Shown one piece after another: positions 1 through 4,381 of a DNA stretch of 7,154 bases (its first letter is position 1; every line of letters starts with the position of its first letter). The notes beneath the pieces were generated by a model. It did not search any database. It saw only the letters and a list, made by a program, of their open reading frames with translations, and was not told where the DNA came from. Made by a program: the position numbers and the translations under genes. Source of the stretch: an uncultured Bacilli bacterium (GTDB lineage: Bacteria > Bacillota_I > Bacilli_A > RF39 > UBA660). The stretch covers positions 1-7,154 of the forward strand of contig CALVUV010000069.1 of the NCBI GenBank assembly GCA_944363685.1, in the 5' to 3' direction.

Positions 1-498
1 TCAAGTAGTTCTATTTTAAAGTTCTTTTTCTCACAGTATCTTGTATACATTCTATAAAGCATATTAGCCCAGTCACAGGATTCAGTTCCTCCTGCTCCTG
101 GATGTATTTCAACGATACAGTTATTTTTATCATATGGTTTACTAAAGAGTAGATAGATACTTAAATCCTTTAAGTCATCTTTTATATTTTTGTTATCTTC
201 CTCAATTGTTTGTAATAATTCTTTATCACTTTCTTCATCTAACATTTCTAAAAGTTCTATGGAATCTAATATTTTGTTCTTTAAGTCTATTAGTTTTGTA
301 GTTCTTTCTTTTAAACTCTTTAAATCACTAATAATAGATTCAGCTTTACTAGGATCACTCCAAAAGCCTTCTTTAGTTGTTTCTTTTTCTAATTCTTCTT
401 GTTCTTTAAGTTTATTATCAGTGTCAAAGTGACCTCCATAAACTTAGTATTTCTTCTTTTTCACTTGTTAATTCTCTCATTAATTCATTCTTATTCAT
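1..498 (-). CDS. prfB: Peptide chain release factor 2, 5' part, with programmed +1 frameshift
   Basis: Release factor 2 reads UAA and UGA stop codons on the ribosome and triggers release of the finished protein. The ATG at 498-496 opens 24 codons (MNKNELMRELTSEK... ending LWRSL). An in-frame TGA follows at 426-424, and reading continues in the +1 frame as DTDNKLKEQEELEKE without a stop to the window edge. About 165 residues are visible of roughly 360 usual. The helical N-terminal domain includes GFWSDPSKAE near residues 44-53. The family signature GAGGTESCDWA is at 134-144, followed by MLYRMYTRYCEKK. The anticodon-like SPF and catalytic GGQ motifs lie beyond the edge. The ribosome binding site before the ATG is weak (GAGAG). 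A promoter lies just upstream, so the gene need not depend on secA transcription. Identity is near certain; the 3' end is not visible. Confidence 0.96.
423..437 (-). other. Programmed +1 ribosomal frameshift site of prfB
   Basis: On the minus strand the site reads GGAGG-TCA-CTT-TGA-C. An internal Shine-Dalgarno-like GGAGG (437-433) lies three bases before the slippery CTT (429-427), which is followed by the in-frame stop TGA (426-424) and a C. This is the canonical RF2 autoregulation signal: low RF2 leaves UGA unread, and the ribosome slips from CUU to UUU and continues with GAC (Asp). The protein reads sensibly on both sides only if the shift is made (RSL then DTDNK). A gene caller without frameshift handling will miss the start or report a 24-residue fragment. 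Confidence 0.96.
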
Positions 499-521
499 TT
501 TTACCAACTCTCTTTATTAGT

Positions 522-550
522 ATTATACAAGATATTTATTTTTATAACAA
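522..550 (-). promoter_or_regulatory. Predicted prfB promoter
   Basis: On the minus strand, TTGTTA (550-545), a 17-base spacer and a perfect TATAAT (527-522) form a sigma-A-type promoter. Transcription would start near 515, giving a leader of about 17 bases. It lies between the prfB start and the upstream hairpins, so prfB can be transcribed on its own here. The match is good, but it rests on sequence only. Confidence 0.65.
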
Positions 551-591
551 AATATTTTTGTATATTTTTCTAAATTGTGCATATAGTATTA

Positions 592-628
592 ATGAGGAAG
601 GTTCACTGATAAGTGTGAAGATCCTCAT
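592..628. repeat. Imperfect hairpin upstream of prfB
   Basis: Outer arms ATGAGGA (592-598) and TCCTCAT (622-628) and inner arms TTCAC (602-606) and GTGAA (615-619) pair around an 8-base loop, with a small asymmetric internal loop (AGG opposite GA). No T-run follows on either strand, so it is not a terminator by itself. On the plus strand it is followed 12 bases later by a terminator hairpin. It could be the 5' hairpin of a small RNA, or a structure in minus-strand read-through RNA. Its function is unknown. Confidence 0.5.
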
Positions 629-640
629 ATATATAGATTT

Positions 641-674
641 AGGAGCCAATTTTGGCTCCTTATTTTTTTATTTT
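641..674 (+). terminator. Rho-independent terminator (plus strand) without an obvious plus-strand gene
   Basis: AGGAGCC (641-647) pairs with GGCTCCT (654-660), with AATTTT between, and is followed on the plus strand by a T-rich tail starting TATTTTTTTATTTTTT. On the minus strand the hairpin overlaps the stop codon of the 660-1292 gene and is followed by AAATCTATAT, which is not a U-tract. The signal is therefore oriented for plus-strand transcripts. No plus-strand coding gene lies in front of it; the opposite strand carries the prfB start. It may still weakly end the minus-strand gene. Confidence 0.7.
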
Positions 675-1292
675 TTGTAATTTTTTATTATATAAATATT
701 CTTCTATATGAATTTGATGGTAATTAGGATCATATTCACTTAAACTATTATACATATTCATAAAAGTAAAGTTATATGGATGATATCTACTGCCACTATT
801 TCTAAAACGAACTGTGTAAGTAGGAAAATCATATTCTTCTTTGCCTTGAAAAAATGTTATAGAATATGCATCTTCTTGTTTTTTTATTTCTAAACTGCTA
901 GCTTCTTCTAGTGGAGCATCATCTGAATACCATTTAATAATACCATCTTGAAATAATTTTTCATAAGTATAGTCAATTTTTGAAGTCTCATTTAGAGTTC
1001 CTAAGTCCAGTTCCTCTAAAAAAGTTGCATATTCATCTTTCTCATTTTTTTGATAAGGCCTTTGTTCTTTAATATTTTCATATAGTTCGTCTACTTTTTG
1101 ATATAGAAAATAATTTTCTTTGGTAATAGTGAAAGTTTTAAATAAAGGCCAATCCTTAATATTTTCTTTTGGCCAGTAAGACCAATATAAATCTAGATTG
1201 CCTCCAAACATTATATTAAAGTTTCCTTCATCAGTTGTTATTTTGAACTTTTCATAACCATTCGTATCTTTTTCCTTATTTATTTCAACCAT
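660..1292 (-). CDS. Hypothetical protein, 210 residues, with RFRNSGSRY motif
   Basis: I do not recognise a named family. The protein has no signal peptide, no membrane segment and no cysteine cluster, so it is probably cytosolic. It is acidic and rich in aromatics (YWSYWPKEN near 36-44, WYSDD near 121-125). The part most likely to be conserved is residues 134-184: an alternating beta-like stretch (LEIKKQEDAYSITFF), then TVRFRNSGSRYHPYNFTFMN at 160-179, then MYNSL. I have an impression of similar RNSGSRY..FN..FM.MY segments in uncharacterised Bacillota proteins but cannot verify it. The start is fixed by a strong AGGAGG (1303-1298) five bases before the ATG. It begins 30 bases after the lysR stop on the same strand and is probably cotranscribed with it. 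No convincing separate promoter is seen. Confidence 0.8.
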   Translation of the reverse strand: MVEINKEKDTNGYEKFKITTDEGNFNIMFGGNLDLYWSYWPKENIKDWPLFKTFTITKENYFLYQKVDELYENIKEQRPYQKNEKDEYATFLEELDLGTLNETSKIDYTYEKLFQDGIIKWYSDDAPLEEASSLEIKKQEDAYSITFFQGKEEYDFPTYTVRFRNSGSRYHPYNFTFMNMYNSLSEYDPNYHQIHIEEYLYNKKLQKIKK

Positions 1293-1322
1293 AAGTACCT
1301 CCTGTTTTATATTAGTATAACA

Positions 1323-2210
1323 CTAATTTATTTGCATTAATTCAATTAACTTTTTAGCACTATAATTAGGAATAGTTTTATTTAATGTAACTATGCCAAC
1401 TTCTCTTTTAGGAACTTTAGGTGTCACTTTAATTTCATATAGTCTTTTTTCTTTTAAGTCATCTTCTATAAATTCTTTAGTGGCATAACCAATACCAAAA
1501 CCTGCTTTAACAAAATCTATAATAAGACTATAACTAACTATCTCATTGGGAATATTTGTAGAAATATTATTACTCTTTAGATATTTATTTAAAAATCTTC
1601 TTGTATTACTAGGTTCTTTTTGGGTAATTAAAGGATAATTAAATAATTCTTCTATTTTTAGATGACCTTTTGTTTTATTATAATAGTCTAGATTACCTAC
1701 AAAGATATCTTGGACTTCACAAATAGAAATTACTTTTAAATCTTTATTCTCTTCTATAGGAAGATTTGCAACTAATAAGTCTAGATCACCATTTCTTAAA
1801 GATGTTATAAGGTTAGGGGTTAAATCATTTGTTATTTTTATATCTACTTTAGGATATTTTTTATGGAATTCTTTAAGATATGGCATAACAATATTTCTTG
1901 TTATAGTTGTACTTGCTCCTATTCTAATAGAACCACTGTCTAAATTAAGATAGTTTAGAAAAGCATTTTCACCATTTTTAAAATTTTCTACTCCTTTTTT
2001 TATATAATCAAAAAGAACTTTTCCTTCTTCTGTTAAGACTATACCTTTCTTTGTTCTTATTAAGAGTTTACCACCTAGTTTTTCTTCTAAGTTCTTAATT
2101 GACTGGGTAACGGCAGGTTGGGATATATACATTGAACTAGCAGCTTTAGAAATACTACCATTTATTACTACTTCATAAAATATTTTATATAGTTCATAGT
2201 TAATATTCAT
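1323..2210 (-). CDS. LysR-family transcriptional regulator
   Basis: This 295-residue protein has the usual length and layout of a LysR regulator: an N-terminal winged helix-turn-helix followed by an effector-binding domain of periplasmic-binding-protein fold. The DNA-binding part spans about residues 3-63 (ELYKIFYEVVINGSISKAAS, then SQPAVTQSIKNLEEKLGGKL and the wing RTKKGIVLTEEGK). The effector domain starts near 94 (SIRIGASTTITRNIVMPYLK) and includes GDLDLLVANLP at 141-151 and FVKAGFGIGYA at 233-243, a typical LysR segment. The start is supported by AAGGAG (2223-2218) seven bases before the ATG. It is divergent from the CoaB-like gene, with a palindromic region between. LysR regulators often control a divergent neighbour and themselves; that is inference here. 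The effector is unknown. Confidence 0.93.
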   Translation of the reverse strand: MNINYELYKIFYEVVINGSISKAASSMYISQPAVTQSIKNLEEKLGGKLLIRTKKGIVLTEEGKVLFDYIKKGVENFKNGENAFLNYLNLDSGSIRIGASTTITRNIVMPYLKEFHKKYPKVDIKITNDLTPNLITSLRNGDLDLLVANLPIEENKDLKVISICEVQDIFVGNLDYYNKTKGHLKIEELFNYPLITQKEPSNTRRFLNKYLKSNNISTNIPNEIVSYSLIIDFVKAGFGIGYATKEFIEDDLKEKRLYEIKVTPKVPKREVGIVTLNKTIPNYSAKKLIELMQIN

Positions 2211-2245
2211 ATAATTTCTCCTTATATTTAATATAAATAATATAT

Positions 2246-2276
2246 ATTATACTTATATCACGTTTTTAAGTATAAT
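2246..2276. promoter_or_regulatory. Perfect inverted repeat, candidate regulator operator
   Basis: The arms ATTATACTTA (2246-2255) and TAAGTATAAT (2267-2276) are exact reverse complements over 10 bp, separated by 11 bases (TATCACGTTTT). The size and spacing suit a dimeric regulator site such as a LysR recognition site, although the classical T-N11-A core is not clearly framed. On the plus strand the right arm contains TATAAT (2271-2276), which would start RNA almost on the coaB ribosome binding site. A TATACT (2248-2253) inside the left arm is an alternative -10, but its -35 is weak. AT-rich sequence makes chance dyads more likely, though 10 perfect base pairs with mixed bases is notable. Confidence 0.55.
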
Positions 2277-2280
2277 GCAA
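2252..2280 (-). promoter_or_regulatory. Predicted lysR promoter
   Basis: On the minus strand, TTGCAT (2280-2275), a 17-base spacer and TATAAG (2257-2252) fit a sigma-A promoter. Initiation would fall near 2245, about 35 bases before the lysR ATG. Both hexamers fall largely inside the arms of the inverted repeat at 2246-2276, so a protein bound to the repeat would block RNA polymerase. This is consistent with the negative autoregulation common in LysR regulators. Confidence 0.5.
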
Positions 2281-2296
2281 TTGAGGAGGAAGAAAT

Positions 2297-3169
2297 ATGA
2301 ATAATATAAGTGATGATGTTATTAATGTTATAAGTCCTAGGAGATTTATATTGTTACCTAGTAATAATTTATCTTTAACTAATGGTAAGAAGGTAGGTAA
2401 TATTACTAAGAAAAATATAATTGTAACAAGTGGTCCTACTAATGAGAGAATTGATGCAGTTATGAAAATTACTAATATGTCTACTGGTGCATTAGGGGTA
2501 AAAATTGCAGATGAGTTGTTGAAGGAAGATGATCTTGGTAAATTATATTACTTATCTCCTAAACTTGCTTATAAACCAAAAACTAAGAGTGAAAAACTTG
2601 AACTTGTACAAATAGAATCGGCTTTAGATTTACTTAATGCTTTAAAAGATATTATTACTAATAATGATATTTATGGAGTAGTTCATTCTGCTGCAGTTGG
2701 GGATTATTATGGAGAATATGCTATTACAGGGGAGATACTTGCATCTTTAATTGCTAGAAATATATATAATAAAGGTTTATCTATAGAAGAGCTTGAAAAT
2801 ACTATTTTAGAAGTTATTAAAAATCCTGATGTTATTACTGATAATACTCATAAGATATCATCATATCAAGACAATTTAATGGTAAAATTAGGTCTTACTC
2901 CTAAAGTTATTAAAAGTATTAAAGAGTTTAATCCTAATATTAAACTAATTGGTTTTAAGTTACTTGATGGTGTTTCTAAAGAAGAGTTACTTAGGGTAGC
3001 ATCTAATTTAAGAGAAAAGAATAATGCTGACTATATTGTAGCGAATGATTTATCTAGAGTTGGGAATGGGAAACATTATGCTACTATAATTAATGAAGAA
3101 GGTATTTATAGAGAGTGTGAGACAAAAGATGAAATTGCTAAATCTCTTAGAAAGATATTATTTAAATAA
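2297..3169 (+). CDS. coaB: Phosphopantothenate-cysteine ligase, stand-alone CoaB type
   Basis: CoaB joins 4'-phosphopantothenate to cysteine, using a nucleotide triphosphate, in coenzyme A synthesis. In most bacteria it is fused to the decarboxylase CoaC; in streptococci and enterococci the two are separate, and this protein resembles that separate form. Motifs seen: VTSGPTNERID (43-53), ITNMSTGALG (58-67), VHSAAVGDY (129-137), KISS (187-190 region), LTPKVI (200-205), LIGFK (217-221) and ADYIVANDL (244-252). At 290 residues it is longer than the roughly 230 of the streptococcal enzyme. It has about 40 extra N-terminal residues of unclear role and a somewhat longer stretch between HSAAVGDY and KISS. 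GAGGAGG (2283-2289), seven bases before the ATG, supports the long start. No decarboxylase gene is in the window. Family assignment is confident; actual activity is inferred. Confidence 0.85.
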   Translation: MNNISDDVINVISPRRFILLPSNNLSLTNGKKVGNITKKNIIVTSGPTNERIDAVMKITNMSTGALGVKIADELLKEDDLGKLYYLSPKLAYKPKTKSEKLELVQIESALDLLNALKDIITNNDIYGVVHSAAVGDYYGEYAITGEILASLIARNIYNKGLSIEELENTILEVIKNPDVITDNTHKISSYQDNLMVKLGLTPKVIKSIKEFNPNIKLIGFKLLDGVSKEELLRVASNLREKNNADYIVANDLSRVGNGKHYATIINEEGIYRECETKDEIAKSLRKILFK

Positions 3170-3170
3170 T

Positions 3171-3193
3171 AAAAGACTCATATGAGCCTTTTT
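3171..3193. terminator. Shared terminator between convergent coaB and the dehydrogenase gene
   Basis: The hairpin AAAAG-A-CTCATATGAG-C-CTTTT lies between two convergent stop codons and is flanked by A's and T's on both sides, so it can work in both directions. In the minus-strand RNA the inner pair becomes a G-U wobble and the stem is continuous. In the plus-strand RNA the same position is an A-C mismatch. It should therefore be somewhat stronger for the minus-strand gene, although the plus strand has a clean five-T tail. Confidence 0.7.
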
Positions 3194-3196
3194 GAT

Positions 3197-4252
3197 TTAA
3201 TTATTTATTATCGACTTTAATTCTCCCATACGTGATGTTGGAATAAATCCTGGGGATGATGCTATTACATCAGGTATTCTATTTACTATAGTAGCACAAG
3301 TTAATTCAACAGTTCTTGGTTTTTCGATTACTAGAGTTGTATCAGGTTCTCCATATACTGTCCAAATATTCTTATCAAATTCATCTTTGTTATAAACTTT
3401 ACCAATACATTCTGTTTCTAAAGTTATTCCTTCCTTTGTTTCTGTTGTAACGACAGCACTCATACCAGTAGCCATACCAGCTTTAACAGTCATTCCTAAA
3501 GTACTTGATTCAATATCATAATCATTGAATTGAGGTACACATTTTTGACTTTGACTTATTACTGTTAGACCAAGTTTATCACAAAGCCAGCCATTTACAT
3601 TCCACATATATGATGGAGCATAAGCGCCGCTTTCAATTACTTTTCTTCTTTCCTCATCACTTATTTCATCATCACTTGCTACTTGATCTTCAAACTCTTC
3701 TTTTGTAAGTCCTGCACCGTGAGCTTTAGCTAGGGCAATACCATAGTCTTCTACATTATAAGAAGAACTTCCTTTAATTTTGGTAATATTATGAGTAGCT
3801 CCTACTAAAGTTGTAATTAAGTTACCCCAAAAAGCATCTTGATAACCACTACCTGTAATTGTACAATTATTTTCTTTAGCAAGTTTATCAATTTTCTCTG
3901 TTAAGTTTGGATTAGAGTTCATTGGGAAGAACGCTTCTTCACAAGTTGTAATAGCGTTAACTCCACACTTAGCACAAAGCATTAAGGCTTCTTCTACGTC
4001 TGCTAGAAGACTCATAGTTGTAACTATTGCACAATCAGGTTTTAATTCAGTTAGAAGTTCTTCTGCTTTATCTACACTTTCAACAACAACTCCTACTTTC
4101 TCAGTACCTATTATTTCTCCAATATCTTTTCCTATTACATCAGGATTGATATCTACTGCACCAACTATTTCTCCTCCATTTTCAATTACATAACGCATGG
4201 TACAAACACTCATTTTTCCACATCCATATTGGAATATTCTTAATCCTTTCAT
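3197..4252 (-). CDS. 2,4-diaminopentanoate dehydrogenase / DapB-like NAD(P)-dependent oxidoreductase
   Basis: This 351-residue protein starts with a Rossmann nucleotide-binding motif (RIFQYGCGKM, 5-14) and an acidic residue at the end of the second strand (GAVDINPDVIGKDIGEIIG, 31-49). It continues as in the dihydrodipicolinate-reductase-like amine dehydrogenases that include 2,4-diaminopentanoate dehydrogenase of ornithine fermentation. Shared marks are NAITTCEEAFFP (99-110), HGAGLTKEEFE (178-188) and a C-terminal domain with CATIVNRIPDVIASSPGFIP (319-338). Family members I recall usually have GTGxNPGF where this protein has GSGYQDAFW (134-142), so the substrate may differ. No ornithine-degradation genes are nearby. 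The start is supported by AAAGGA (4266-4261), eight bases before the ATG. The family is fairly sure; the exact reaction is not. Confidence 0.72.
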   Translation of the reverse strand: MKGLRIFQYGCGKMSVCTMRYVIENGGEIVGAVDINPDVIGKDIGEIIGTEKVGVVVESVDKAEELLTELKPDCAIVTTMSLLADVEEALMLCAKCGVNAITTCEEAFFPMNSNPNLTEKIDKLAKENNCTITGSGYQDAFWGNLITTLVGATHNITKIKGSSSYNVEDYGIALAKAHGAGLTKEEFEDQVASDDEISDEERRKVIESGAYAPSYMWNVNGWLCDKLGLTVISQSQKCVPQFNDYDIESSTLGMTVKAGMATGMSAVVTTETKEGITLETECIGKVYNKDEFDKNIWTVYGEPDTTLVIEKPRTVELTCATIVNRIPDVIASSPGFIPTSRMGELKSIINN

Positions 4253-4275
4253 TTAATCATTCCTTTCTTACCTTA

Positions 4276-4284
4276 ATTATATCA
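4276..4284 (-). promoter_or_regulatory. Extended -10 promoter of the dehydrogenase gene
   Basis: The minus strand reads TGATATAAT (4284-4276), a perfect extended -10 element (TGnTATAAT). The -35 region near 4299-4304 is poor, which extended -10 promoters tolerate. RNA would start near 4269, just ahead of the ribosome binding site. Two copies of GTCAAAT lie further upstream and might bind an activator. Confidence 0.6.
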
Positions 4285-4339
4285 CGGGATTTTAAAAATA
4301 TATGAAAGAAAGATTTGACTTTCCATAATTTGACATAGA

Positions 4340-4375
4340 AAAAGCGTTTACATACTTTTATATGTTAACGCTTTT
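4340..4375 (-). terminator. secA terminator
   Basis: The arms AAAAGCGTT-T-ACATA (4340-4354) and TATGT-T-AACGCTTTT (4361-4375) form 14 pairs with one T-T mismatch and a 6-base loop. On the minus strand the hairpin is followed by a short T-run (GCTTTTTC), starting seven bases after the secA stop codon. It separates secA from the genes to its left and explains why the dehydrogenase gene and prfB have their own promoters. Confidence 0.8.
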
Positions 4376-4381
4376 CTATTC

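Noticed and set aside
190..432. Plus-strand open frame of 80 codons rich in Ser and Leu
   Set aside because: It is the antisense shadow of prfB, whose minus-strand protein matches release factor 2 clearly; the plus frame has low-complexity serine/leucine composition.
399..680. Plus-strand open frame of 93 codons, hydrophobic
   Set aside because: It runs over the prfB start, its promoter and two hairpins including a terminator, lacks a ribosome binding site, and its hydrophobicity follows from T-rich DNA.
2237..2250. 14-bp palindrome ATAATATATATTAT next to the lysR-coaB operator
   Set aside because: It is made only of A and T in an AT-rich spacer, so a chance palindrome is likely; the neighbouring mixed-base dyad is the better operator candidate.
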